From Acidimicrobiaceae bacterium (lineage in GTDB: Bacteria > Actinomycetota > Acidimicrobiia > Acidimicrobiales > Poriferisodalaceae), in the NCBI GenBank assembly GCA_002708935.1, contig PAPO01000002.1, positions 26,059 through 84,190 on the forward strand: a stretch of 58,132 nt of DNA, given 5' to 3'. Within the stretch, counting starts at the first letter, position 1. Each line of letters opens with the position of its first letter. Of the stretch, positions 33,930 to 42,465 are shown piece after piece. Under the pieces are notes generated by a model. That model saw nothing but the letters and a program-made list of their open reading frames with translations, had not been told where the DNA came from and did not search any database. Position numbers and translations under genes: made by a program.

Positions 33930-33966
33930 CGGTCTACTGATCGATGTTGGAGCTAACAGTAGACCG
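33930..33966. promoter_or_regulatory. Ten-bp inverted repeat in a divergent intergenic region
   Basis: CGGTCTACTG (33930-33939) and its exact complement CAGTAGACCG (33957-33966) flank 17 bases. It sits between the starts of the acyl-CoA synthetase (minus) and the exonuclease (plus), inside the likely 5' leader of the former. It could be a regulator operator (for instance TetR-like, 27-base centre spacing) or an RNA hairpin in the leader; no T-run follows on either side. Confidence 0.5.
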
Positions 33967-34001
33967 GTAAGGTCCATATAAGTCCAGTGAGATGACCCAA
34001 A

Positions 34002-34883
34002 ATGTCTTTTCAAGTACACCTAATAGATGGAACATACGAACTCTTTAGGCATTTTTTTGCAGTGCCGGCCCGGAAAACAGATGCCGGCGCGGAGGTCGGA
34101 GCTATTCGAGGAGTGCTCGGTAATGTCATAAGCCTGCTTGAGCAAGGCGCGACCCACTTAGCGGTGGCGACTGACCATGTCATCCCGTCGTTTCGGAACG
34201 ACTTATGGCCCGATTACAAAGATGGCTCCGATATCGATCCCGAGATCGCCGAACAGTTCGAGCCTCTAGAAGAAGGACTTCGGGCTCTCGGTGTTGAGGT
34301 TTGGCCGATGATTGAGTTCGAGGCAGATGATGCCTTAGGGGCGGGCGCTGTGATGGCGAGCGCCGACCCGAGGGTTAGCAAGGTACTGATCTGCACACCA
34401 GACAAGGATTTAGCTCAGTGCGTCGGTGGAAAAGTTGTCCAATGGGATCGCAGGAAGGACTTTGTATTCGACAGCACCGAAGTTCACAACAAGTACGGGG
34501 TTTTGCCTTCTTCCATTCCCGACTACCTAGCCCTCGTTGGAGATTCAGCAGACGGATTCCCGGGCTTAACGGGGTGGGGGCAGAAGTCCTCGGCGACCTT
34601 GTTGAATCACTACGGTTCGATCGAGATGATTCCAGATGAGGTCGATGACTGGGCCATCACTATTCGTGCGGGTCGTACGTTGGCTGCGACTTTGACCCAA
34701 GACCGCGATCGAGCTCTGCTTTTCAAAGAAATAGCGACCGTCCGTACCGATGCCCCGGTCGCAAAATCGGTTGACGACCTTGAGTGGAAACAGCCAGCAC
34801 CAAACTTCGAAGAGTTCTGCACAAACAATCGGATGGAGGCGCTTGTGTCACGAATGGAGAAGCTGCTTGCCCATCGGACCTAG
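34002..34883 (+). CDS. Stand-alone 5'-3' exonuclease (FEN-like)
   Basis: A 293-residue protein resembling the N-terminal 5' nuclease domain of DNA polymerase I but without a polymerase domain. Seen: VHLIDGTYELFRHFFA with the first metal Asp, an arch region RNDLWPDYKDG, EFEADDALG (metal Asp/Glu cluster), ICTPDKDLAQCV (Asp pair), and the helix-hairpin-helix-type YLALVGDSADGFPGLTGWGQKSSATLL. Such free nucleases process flaps or RNA primers. It is divergent from the acyl-CoA ligase; the next gene, a VOC protein, starts nine bases after its stop. Confidence 0.88.
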   Translation: MSFQVHLIDGTYELFRHFFAVPARKTDAGAEVGAIRGVLGNVISLLEQGATHLAVATDHVIPSFRNDLWPDYKDGSDIDPEIAEQFEPLEEGLRALGVEVWPMIEFEADDALGAGAVMASADPRVSKVLICTPDKDLAQCVGGKVVQWDRRKDFVFDSTEVHNKYGVLPSSIPDYLALVGDSADGFPGLTGWGQKSSATLLNHYGSIEMIPDEVDDWAITIRAGRTLAATLTQDRDRALLFKEIATVRTDAPVAKSVDDLEWKQPAPNFEEFCTNNRMEALVSRMEKLLAHRT

Positions 34884-34892
34884 GATGGGTTA

Positions 34893-35252
34893 ATGGAACT
34901 CGGACCAGTTCACCATGTATCAATCAATTGCGCGGATGTTGAAGCGACGGCGCCGTTCTACACCGAAGTGCTCGGTATGAAAACGCTCGAACGCCCCGAC
35001 TTCCCTTTCAATGGACGATGGTTACAAACTGGAGGCGGTGGCGAAGTGCATCTCATCGAGGTGGAAGGCTGGCAGCCCCCCAAAGGTCAGCACTGGGCCT
35101 TCCGCGTAGACGATATTGACGCCACCGTGGCGGAATTACGAGATAGGGGAGTCGAAGTCAAAGACCCCAAAGCTTTACCTGGGACAACTGCCCGGCAAAC
35201 CTTCTTTTTTGACCCATCAGGCAACATGATCGAACTGAATCAGCCCGCCTAG
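34893..35252 (+). CDS. VOC (glyoxalase/bleomycin resistance) fold protein
   Basis: A 119-residue vicinal-oxygen-chelate protein. Two beta-alpha-beta-beta-beta modules are visible: HHVSINCADVEATAPFYTEVLGMK with the first metal His, then GQHWAFRVDDIDATVAELRDRGVEV, ending with QTFFFDPSGNMIELNQ, where the Glu ligand of the VOC site lies. Family members include lyases, epimerases and dioxygenases, so the reaction cannot be named. It is close behind the exonuclease gene, with no functional link seen. Confidence 0.85.
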   Translation: MELGPVHHVSINCADVEATAPFYTEVLGMKTLERPDFPFNGRWLQTGGGGEVHLIEVEGWQPPKGQHWAFRVDDIDATVAELRDRGVEVKDPKALPGTTARQTFFFDPSGNMIELNQPA

Positions 35253-35357
35253 ATACATCTGACAGGACACTCAGCTGCTGATAAAGCAACGTTGTATTGG
35301 CATCTGGTAGCCGAGTGACATGGGTCAGGCAGGCGCTGGACGCTACGCTCAGGTGTT

Positions 35358-36914
35358 GTGGCAAACCCCAGCATGTCCGAACGTCTAAAAGATCTTGAAG
35401 AACGCCGTCAAGCGGCTATTAGTGCTGGCTCTGAACGGGCCGTAGCTCGTCAGCACGAAAAAGGGAAGATGCTCGCTCGTGAACGTATCGAGTATCTCCT
35501 CGACGACGGTTCGTTCCATGAACTTGACATGCTTGCCCGTCACCGAGCTCATGACGTAGGGCTGGATGAACGTCCTTACACAGACGGAATTATCACTGGG
35601 TGGGGAACAGTTGATGGACGTAAAGTCTTCGTAGCAAGCCAGGATTTCACAGTGTTCGGTGGAGCACTCGGTGAAGTGTTCGCAGAAAAAATGCACAAGA
35701 TCATGGATTTGGCTGAGTCAGTCGGAGCACCAATGATCGGCCTGAATGACGGTGCTGGTGCGCGGATCCAAGAGGGAGTTGTTTCGCTCGCTGGTTATGG
35801 CGGAATTTTTCGCCGCAACGTTCAAGCTTCAGGCGTCATCCCACAAATCAGTGTGATTCTCGGACCATGTGCGGGTGGGGCCGTTTACTCGCCGGCTATG
35901 ACTGACTTCATCTTCATGGTTCGAGACACAAGCCACATGTTTATTACTGGTCCCGATGTCGTTAAGACAGTCACGGGCGAAGAAGTGACGCTCGAAGAAC
36001 TTGGAGGCGCCGGTTCGCACAGCACAAAGTCGGGTGTCGCGTCTTTCGTCGCGACTGACGAGCAGAGCGTGCTAGACGATGTGAAATATTTGCTGTCTTT
36101 CTTGCCCTCGAACAACCTTGATAATCCACCCGTCCTCAACGACGGTGATGATCCGGAACGAGACTGTCCTGTGCTGCGAGAAATACTGCCTGACAGTTCG
36201 AACGTCCCCTATGACATCAAAGATGTGATCACCGAAGTCGTGGATGACGGCGAATTTCTTGAGTACCACGCAAGCTGGGCGGGATCGATCGTCTGCGGAT
36301 TTGCGAGGCTTGACGGCCGGTCGGTTGGCATCGTTGGTAACCAGCCAATGATGATGGCTGGGGTGCTCGATATTGAGTCTTCTGAAAAAGCAGCCCGGTT
36401 CGTTCGTTTTTGTGACGCGTTTAACCTGCCCTTACTTACCTTTGTCGATGTGCCCGGCTTTCTGCCCGGTGTCGACCAAGAACATGGAGGCATTATCCGA
36501 CATGGGGCGAAACTGCTATACGCCTACTGTGAGGCAACTGTTCCGAGGGTTCAGGTCATAACTCGTAAAGCCTATGGAGGCGCATACGTCGTGATGGACT
36601 CGAAGTCAGTCGGATGTGACGTCTCGTTCGCTTGGCCAACAGCGGAACTGGCAGTTATGGGCCCTCAAGGCGCAGTCGAAATCTTGAACCGGCGGGAATT
36701 ACAGCAAGCAGCCGATCCTGAGGCTCGCAAAGCTGAACTAGTCGACGACTACACAGAGAAATACGCGAACCCGTACGTGGCAGCGGAACGCGGAATTGTT
36801 GATGCAGTCATCGACCCTGCTGAGACTCGACAAAAAGTAGTGGCGGCCTTTCGGATGATCGAAAGTAAACGAGAGGAACTCCCCAAACGCAAACATGGAA
36901 ACGTGCCGCTGTGA
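35358..36914 (+). CDS. Acyl-CoA carboxylase beta (carboxyltransferase) subunit
   Basis: A 518-residue carboxyltransferase of the PccB/AccD type, transferring CO2 from carboxybiotin to propionyl-CoA or acetyl-CoA. Signatures: RQHEKGKMLARERIEYLLDDGSF, DFTVFGGALGEVFAEK, GLNDGAGARIQEGVVSLAGYG, ILGPCAGGAVYSPAMTDF (first oxyanion site), FVDVPGFLPGVDQEHGGIIRHGAK and ITRKAYGGAYVVM (second oxyanion site). The GTG at 35358 is used. It overlaps the epsilon subunit by four bases. The presence of epsilon and the known actinobacterial complexes favour propionyl-CoA carboxylase activity; the biotin-carrying alpha subunit is elsewhere. Confidence 0.92.
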   Translation: MANPSMSERLKDLEERRQAAISAGSERAVARQHEKGKMLARERIEYLLDDGSFHELDMLARHRAHDVGLDERPYTDGIITGWGTVDGRKVFVASQDFTVFGGALGEVFAEKMHKIMDLAESVGAPMIGLNDGAGARIQEGVVSLAGYGGIFRRNVQASGVIPQISVILGPCAGGAVYSPAMTDFIFMVRDTSHMFITGPDVVKTVTGEEVTLEELGGAGSHSTKSGVASFVATDEQSVLDDVKYLLSFLPSNNLDNPPVLNDGDDPERDCPVLREILPDSSNVPYDIKDVITEVVDDGEFLEYHASWAGSIVCGFARLDGRSVGIVGNQPMMMAGVLDIESSEKAARFVRFCDAFNLPLLTFVDVPGFLPGVDQEHGGIIRHGAKLLYAYCEATVPRVQVITRKAYGGAYVVMDSKSVGCDVSFAWPTAELAVMGPQGAVEILNRRELQQAADPEARKAELVDDYTEKYANPYVAAERGIVDAVIDPAETRQKVVAAFRMIESKREELPKRKHGNVPL

Positions 36915-37099
36915 GTGCCCCGATTGTCGGCGCGATTCACCCTTCGCCTACCGATGAAGAAGCAGCAGCGATTGCAGCGGCGATCGAAGTGTTGTGGCCA
37001 GAACCAACGCAACAAAATATTGAAAGATCCCAATCAAGTTGGAGATTCAGCGGTCGTTGGTGGAATGAAAGTGCGCGTTGGCCGCATAAGTCCTATTAG
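36911..37099 (+). CDS. Acyl-CoA carboxylase epsilon subunit
   Basis: A 62-residue protein with the two hallmarks of actinobacterial AccE/PccE: an acidic N-terminal helix (PTDEEAAAIAAAIEVL) and a conserved C-terminal WRFSGRWW motif. This subunit binds the beta hexamer and raises activity of the alpha-beta complex. GTG start overlapping the beta-subunit stop by four bases (GTGA). Epsilon is found in Actinomycetota, so this small gene is also useful evidence for the lineage. Confidence 0.85.
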   Translation: MSAPIVGAIHPSPTDEEAAAIAAAIEVLWPEPTQQNIERSQSSWRFSGRWWNESARWPHKSY

Positions 37100-37124
37100 A
37101 TAACTCGCCGCCTGTATCTGATCT

Positions 37125-38471
37125 TTAATCCCAAATCCAGGATCCATGGAACCCAAAAGGCACTCGTTGGGGAAGTAGAACTTCAGCTATTGGGCGGTCT
37201 CCGGGTTGAGAAGCATCAAGAATCACCAAACTACTTCTGTCCTCAGCGCGGTCATATACATAACCAAGTAGCCAGCCATCATCTTCAACATCAGCCCCTG
37301 GTCTTTCGACGAAGACGAATTCGCCGGGGTCGCGTCCCTCACCAAGATCCCAGATAGATGAGCGGTCTCCAGCTAGGTCGTATTTGACAATTGTCCCGGG
37401 CTGAGACGCAGAGGTTTCCTCGCCGGCGAGGTCAAGACTGACCGCGTACCCGTATTGGTAATTTAATCCGACGCGTTTATCGGCAATTCGACCGAACTCA
37501 ATTGGGCGATCATCAAGTTGGGTCTCAGTAACTTTTCCCACAGCGGTGTCGATATCCCACCGCCACAACTCAGCTTTGGTGTTGAATGACCCGCTCCCTG
37601 TCTCCCACATCGAGGGGTACCTAGCCACGTCGATAATCACATGGTCATCGACGTCGTAACTATTAACGGGGTGAAAAACATAGCAAGGGTCGATATCGAA
37701 CCATTGAACCTCTGCATCGCTGCTGGCGCGCTCCATTACCCCGAGGCGAGCGCCGTTATCTCTTTGGAACGAAAATGGCATGCTTCCTGCCATGGCTAAA
37801 TCAAGGTCGAAGACAACCGGTAAATCCATGAAAATGACACGGCTCGCCGTGATGTTGAAATCGTGCATCATTACCGGAGCCGGAATATCGATTGCCTTTT
37901 GTTGAACTAACTCACCTGTAGGTGAAACGCGAAGAAAGGTCAGGTAAGTGGGTGGCAATAAGCCATAGCCGAAAGCCAACATCTCTCCCGTTAGAGGGCA
38001 AATCTTGGGGTGCGCGGTGAAAGAACCATCAAGCCGACCTTCAAACGAATGCGGCCCCACTGTTTCCAACTCATCCGATATTTCCCAAGGGATATGCCCC
38101 TCTTCAAGACACAGGATGCGACCCGCATGAGCAACGACGTGGGTATTGGCCTTTGAGTTCTCGCTGCTGAAATCAAGGTTCTCAAGATCGATTACCGGTT
38201 TGGTTGGATTCTCGTAGAAGGGTGTCTTCACCCACCTATTGCGGTACCAGTCGGCTCTACCCTCGCGAAGTCTGACCCCGTGAATCATGCCGTCACCGAG
38301 AAACCAATGCGCGGATTCACCAGTGATTGGATTTGCGCCGTTACGGAAGTAACGGCCGTCAAGTTCTATGGGTATCGAACCGCGAACTTCGAGCTGGTCT
38401 GTGGTCACCTCCTCAAATACGGGGGCATAGTTACCTCGAAGATGAAATGGTGCGCTGGCGCTTGTGTTCAT
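37125..38471 (-). CDS. Carotenoid oxygenase (RPE65/CCD family)
   Basis: A 448-residue iron(II) dioxygenase that cleaves carotenoid or stilbene double bonds. All four iron-binding His are present in their usual contexts: FTAHPKICPLTGE, VMMHDFNITASRVIF, CYVFHPVNSYD and the C-terminal VPFGFHGSWIWD. The N-terminal DGRYFRNGANP and HWFLGDGMIHGVRL are also standard. ATG 38471 is preferred to a TTG at 38495. Cleavage could provide retinal or apocarotenoids; no rhodopsin or carotenoid gene lies within the window, so the product is open. Divergent from the CoA-transferase. Confidence 0.92.
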   Translation of the reverse strand: MNTSASAPFHLRGNYAPVFEEVTTDQLEVRGSIPIELDGRYFRNGANPITGESAHWFLGDGMIHGVRLREGRADWYRNRWVKTPFYENPTKPVIDLENLDFSSENSKANTHVVAHAGRILCLEEGHIPWEISDELETVGPHSFEGRLDGSFTAHPKICPLTGEMLAFGYGLLPPTYLTFLRVSPTGELVQQKAIDIPAPVMMHDFNITASRVIFMDLPVVFDLDLAMAGSMPFSFQRDNGARLGVMERASSDAEVQWFDIDPCYVFHPVNSYDVDDHVIIDVARYPSMWETGSGSFNTKAELWRWDIDTAVGKVTETQLDDRPIEFGRIADKRVGLNYQYGYAVSLDLAGEETSASQPGTIVKYDLAGDRSSIWDLGEGRDPGEFVFVERPGADVEDDGWLLGYVYDRAEDRSSLVILDASQPGDRPIAEVLLPQRVPFGFHGSWIWD

Positions 38472-38555
38472 AGAGGTGTTCTTTGGTGGTTCCAATGAGC
38501 TAATTCCATCATCTCACGGTGAGTGAATTGCTTTTGATTATGGCAGGATCTTGAC

Positions 38556-39686
38556 GTGACTGACCCTTCTCCACCCCTTGCTGACTTGAAGGTTGTCGAC
38601 ATATCGACAATTTTTGCGGGCCCACACTGCGGAAGATACTTGGCAGATTTTGGTGCCGATGTGGTGAAGGTTGAACAGCCGGCCGGCGATTCGTCTCGAA
38701 ACATCGGATGGCGTGCGGCTGACGGTGAAACGCTGTGGTGGAAATTAGCTAATCGAGGTAAACGGGCCATCACTTTGGATCTGAAAAATAGTGAGGATCT
38801 CGCGACCTTGAAGCGGATGCTCACTGTGGCTGACGTCTTAGTTGAAAATCTTCGTCCGGGAAAGCTGGAAGCATTGGGTTTGATTCCCGACGAACTAATC
38901 GAAGCGAATCCGAAGTTGACGATTACCCGGGTAACTGGTTTCGGACAAACCGGCCCGTACCGAGATCGTCCGGGTTTTGCGACATTGGCTGAAGCAATGA
39001 GCGGCTTTTCGTCCATGAGCGGTGAGGCCGGTGGTGCCCCGCTGTTGCCGCCAATAGCTTTAACCGATGAAGTGACTGGCTTAGCAGCAGCGTTCGCGAC
39101 CATGGTTGCTGTCCACTCAGGGGGAGGACAGACAGTCGACGTGAATCTGCTTGAAACCATGATGCAGATCATGGGTCCGCTCATTTCTGCTTGGCACACC
39201 GAGGGTTATTTGCAACCACGACTCGGTTCAGGGATCGCTTACAGCGTTCCTCGAGGTACCTACCAAGCCTCTGACGGTGGCTGGATCGCGGTTAGCACCT
39301 CGAGTGACGCGCTTGCCCGAAGAGTGATGGAGCTTATTGGTGTTGGTGACGACGAAAGATTCCAAACGTTTGACGGTCGAATAGCGAACCGAGAAGAAGT
39401 CGACAGGCTGATGGCCGAATGGGTTCGACAACGAACGCTTTCTGAAGCGTTAGAGAGCTTCGAAGCAGCTCAAGCTGCTGCGGCACCAGTGCTGAACGTT
39501 GGTGAACTTTCGTCTGATCATCACGTGGCGGAGAGAGGTTCTCTGATCGAAGTTGATGGAATCGTGATGCAGTCATTGATAGCCCAGCTATCGAAAACGC
39601 CTGGCCGGGTTCGTTGGGCTGGACGCAGCTTGGGCGCAGATAATGAAACGTCGCCGGGTCCGGACGCATCTTGGTTTGAGGATTAG
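38556..39686 (+). CDS. CaiB/BaiF (class III) CoA-transferase
   Basis: A 376-residue class III CoA-transferase. Features: LKVVDISTIFAGPHCGRYLADFGADVVKVE, WWKLANRGKRAITLDLK, ENLRPGKLEALGL, RVTGFGQTGPYRDRPGFATLAEAMSGF and GGGQTVDVNLLETMMQIMG, where the Asp carries the acyl intermediate. GTG start at 38556. Class III enzymes move CoA between dicarboxylic, bile, carnitine or mesaconyl acids. It faces ecm (convergent, 18 bases apart), so a role on a C5 dicarboxyl-CoA of the ethylmalonyl-CoA route is conceivable, but no sequence feature proves it. Confidence 0.88.
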   Translation: MTDPSPPLADLKVVDISTIFAGPHCGRYLADFGADVVKVEQPAGDSSRNIGWRAADGETLWWKLANRGKRAITLDLKNSEDLATLKRMLTVADVLVENLRPGKLEALGLIPDELIEANPKLTITRVTGFGQTGPYRDRPGFATLAEAMSGFSSMSGEAGGAPLLPPIALTDEVTGLAAAFATMVAVHSGGGQTVDVNLLETMMQIMGPLISAWHTEGYLQPRLGSGIAYSVPRGTYQASDGGWIAVSTSSDALARRVMELIGVGDDERFQTFDGRIANREEVDRLMAEWVRQRTLSEALESFEAAQAAAAPVLNVGELSSDHHVAERGSLIEVDGIVMQSLIAQLSKTPGRVRWAGRSLGADNETSPGPDASWFED

Positions 39687-39704
39687 CGGCCCGGTCGCTG
39701 CTAA

Positions 39705-41663
39705 TTAGGTTGCGCGCTGAGACTCCACTAAATCGACTACATCATGCATGATGCGAGTTAGCTCGTAATCTTTTGGTGTGTAGACCCGGGAGACTCCGGC
39801 GTTCAGCAATGCGTCCCTGTCGTCATCGGGAATAATTCCGCCGACAATCACTGGTGATGTGACCCCTTGTTCTTGTAACGCAGATAACACCGACGGGACA
39901 AGGTGGAGATGGCCGCCGGACAAGATTGATAACCCGATTACATCAACGTCTTCGTCGCGTGCCGTAGCTGCAACGTGTTCTGGGGTGATCCTGATGCCTT
40001 CGTATACGACTTCCATTCCGGCGTTTCGAGCAGCAACTGCTATTTGTTCCGCCCCGTTGGAATGACCATCGAGACCTGGTTTTGCAACCAGTAGGCGAGG
40101 TGGACCGTCGACGAGTTCGCGTGAGCGTCGAGCGACTTCGCTCAGGCCTGGAGAAGTACCCGAAGTCGCCTGGATCCCGGTCGGCCCGCGATATTCGCCG
40201 AACACCTCGCGGAGCACTTGGGTCCATTCACCAGTTGTTACTCCGGCCTTAGCTGCGGCGATCGTATGGGGCATGATGTTGTCATCGCTTAGAGCAGCGT
40301 CGCGTAAGTGTTGTAAGGCAACTTCAACGGCTTCTTGTGATCGCGAAGACCGCCACGCCTTGATTTCAGTAATCATTTCATCTTCGACTTCGGGGTCGAC
40401 TTTTAGAAAGCTTCCTTCTCCTCCTAATGGAGATTCAGCGGTTTCCTCGAATGCGTTGACCCCGACGATGGTCAATTCCGCTGATTCGATTTGACGCATA
40501 CGTTCTGTGTGGCTTGCTACTAGTCGTTGCTTGAGTTCGTCAATCGCGGTGAAGGCGCCGCCTAATTCCATTACTTCATCTAGTTCTTTTTGGGCGTCAC
40601 GAATTAGTTCTGCCGTCCGATTTTCGACGACGTGCGATCCATCGAAGATGTCGTCGTATTCGAGCAGGTCTGTTTCTAGGGCTAATACTTGTTGCATACG
40701 TAAGGACCATTGCTGATCCCAGGGTCGCGGCAACCCAAGTGCTTCATTCCAAGCTGGCAACTGGATAGAACGAGCGCGTGCCCGTTTCGACAAGGTCACC
40801 CCCAAGGCTTCGAGGATGATTCGTTGCACGTTGTTTTCTGGTTGGGCCTCGGTCAGGCCAAGCGAGTTAACTTGTACTCCGTATCGAAATCTTCGAAGTT
40901 TCGGGTCGTCAACTCGGTATCGGTGTTCACAGATCTCATCCCACATTTGGGTGAAGGCGCGCATCTTGCATACTTCTTCGACGAACCTGATTCCGGAGTT
41001 AACAAAGAAAGAAATACTGGCTACCACTTGAGCAAATTGGTCCTCAGGTACCTGTTCGGAATCTCGGACCGCGTCGAGAATGTCGATCGCGTTTGCTAAC
41101 GAGTACGCGATCTCTTGGACCGGTGTGGCTCCGGCCTCTTGAAGGTGGTAGCTGCAGATATTGATCGGGTTCCACGAAGGCACGTGCTGAGAGCAGTAGG
41201 CAATCATGTCGACAATAAGTCGCTTGCTTGCTTCGGGCGGGAAAATATAGGTACCTCGGCTGAGGTATTCCTTAACGATGTCGTTCTGTGTAGTCCCACG
41301 GAGCGCGGAGGGAGCGATTCCCTGCTCTTCAGCATTCGCTATGTAAAGACCGAGCAACCAGGCTGCGGTGGCGTTTATGGTCATGGAAGTATTCATCTGC
41401 TCTAACGGAATCTCATCGAGCAGGGTGTTCATTTGGCCCAGGTGATAAACGGGGACACCAACCTTGCCGACCTCACCGATCGCGAGGGGGTGATCGGGGT
41501 CGTATCCGGTTTGAGTTGGGAGATCAAACGCTATGGAGAGTCCTGTCTGCCCTTTTTGGAGGTTGCTCCTATAAAGCTCGTTAGAAGCCTTAGCGGTGCT
41601 GTGGCCCGAATAGGTCCGCATAACCCAAGGATTGTCCCTCTGAGATTTGGGTGCGGCGTTCAC
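39705..41663 (-). CDS. Ethylmalonyl-CoA mutase (MeaA type), B12-dependent
   Basis: A 652-residue single-chain coenzyme-B12 mutase. The N-terminal catalytic barrel carries WVMRTYSGHSTAKASNELYR, GLSIAFDLPTQTGYD, PLEQMNTSMTINATAAWLL and NPINICSYHLQEAGATPVQE, all typical of ethylmalonyl-CoA mutase (Ecm/MeaA) rather than methylmalonyl-CoA mutase (which has DLATHRGYD and ISGYHMQEAGA). The C-terminal B12 domain (about 520-650) has the DxHxxG cobalt-ligand motif LDGHSNG and LSILSGGHLHL. It turns ethylmalonyl-CoA to methylsuccinyl-CoA. GTG start at 41663 preceded by GGAG. It follows aat by 46 bases. Confidence 0.92.
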   Translation of the reverse strand: MNAAPKSQRDNPWVMRTYSGHSTAKASNELYRSNLQKGQTGLSIAFDLPTQTGYDPDHPLAIGEVGKVGVPVYHLGQMNTLLDEIPLEQMNTSMTINATAAWLLGLYIANAEEQGIAPSALRGTTQNDIVKEYLSRGTYIFPPEASKRLIVDMIAYCSQHVPSWNPINICSYHLQEAGATPVQEIAYSLANAIDILDAVRDSEQVPEDQFAQVVASISFFVNSGIRFVEEVCKMRAFTQMWDEICEHRYRVDDPKLRRFRYGVQVNSLGLTEAQPENNVQRIILEALGVTLSKRARARSIQLPAWNEALGLPRPWDQQWSLRMQQVLALETDLLEYDDIFDGSHVVENRTAELIRDAQKELDEVMELGGAFTAIDELKQRLVASHTERMRQIESAELTIVGVNAFEETAESPLGGEGSFLKVDPEVEDEMITEIKAWRSSRSQEAVEVALQHLRDAALSDDNIMPHTIAAAKAGVTTGEWTQVLREVFGEYRGPTGIQATSGTSPGLSEVARRSRELVDGPPRLLVAKPGLDGHSNGAEQIAVAARNAGMEVVYEGIRITPEHVAATARDEDVDVIGLSILSGGHLHLVPSVLSALQEQGVTSPVIVGGIIPDDDRDALLNAGVSRVYTPKDYELTRIMHDVVDLVESQRAT

Positions 41664-41709
41664 ACGGGCTCCTCGCTTTGACGTTGAGCCTAGGGACTTT
41701 TGTTAGCTC

Positions 41710-42435
41710 TCAATCGTCAAGCAAACTGAAATTCATAGGCCGAGCCCAGACTTCAGCTAATGGTCGATCTACGGCTTCTGCCAAAAGTTGCAGGTAATCA
41801 TCGCGGCTGATTTCAACGGCCCCCATGCTTTCAAGATGGGGTGTATTCCATTGCACATCGATCAATGCACCGCCGGTGACCTTCATAGCGTCGACCAGTG
41901 CGACGAGAGCGACCTTGGAAGCATTAGGGACCGAGTGAAACATGGACTCACCGGCAAAAAAAGCGCCTATGGCAACGCCGTACAGGCCGCCTACGAGTTC
42001 GCCGTCGCGCCACGTTTCGATGCTATGAGCCCAGCCGAGGCGATGGAGTTCGAGATATGCGTCCCGGATATTGGCGTCAATCCATCCGTGAGGACGCACC
42101 GGACTGGCGCAAGCATCGATGACCTGGTCGAAAGCGTGATCCACTCGAATATCAAAGTCTCGACATGATCGACGTAAGGAGCGACCGACGCGCAAGTATG
42201 AAAGGGGGAGCACCCCGCGAGGGTCAGGGGACCACCAACCGATTGTGTCGCCCAAGGGCATAGGGAAAAGACCGGAGCTATAGGCAGATAACAAAGTGCC
42301 GGGTTCGAGGTCTGCTCCTGCTCCGACAAGACCGTTCTCGTCAGCAGTATGAGCAGGTGGAAACGTCCAGCTACTCGCTTGTGGCTCAACTGGTCCAGTG
42401 AGAGTGTCCCCGCGCATACTGGTGAGCATACGCAT
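41710..42435 (-). CDS. aat: Leucyl/phenylalanyl-tRNA-protein transferase
   Basis: A 241-residue Aat, which adds Leu or Phe to N-terminal Arg or Lys of proteins to mark them for ClpS-ClpAP degradation. Conserved stretches: LLSAYSSGLFPMPLGDTIGWWSPDPRGVLPL, ACASPVRPHGWIDANIRDAYLELHRLGWAHSIETW, GELVGGLYGVAIGAFFAGESMFH and ALIDVQWNTPHLESMGAVEISR. The N-terminal 30 residues are not conserved; an ATG (MRGDTL) six codons in is possible. The gene is upstream of ecm on the same strand; no functional link is evident. Confidence 0.92.
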   Translation of the reverse strand: MRMLTSMRGDTLTGPVEPQASSWTFPPAHTADENGLVGAGADLEPGTLLSAYSSGLFPMPLGDTIGWWSPDPRGVLPLSYLRVGRSLRRSCRDFDIRVDHAFDQVIDACASPVRPHGWIDANIRDAYLELHRLGWAHSIETWRDGELVGGLYGVAIGAFFAGESMFHSVPNASKVALVALVDAMKVTGGALIDVQWNTPHLESMGAVEISRDDYLQLLAEAVDRPLAEVWARPMNFSLLDD

Positions 42436-42465
42436 TACTCACCCGCCTGACCCAATGCAGAATGG

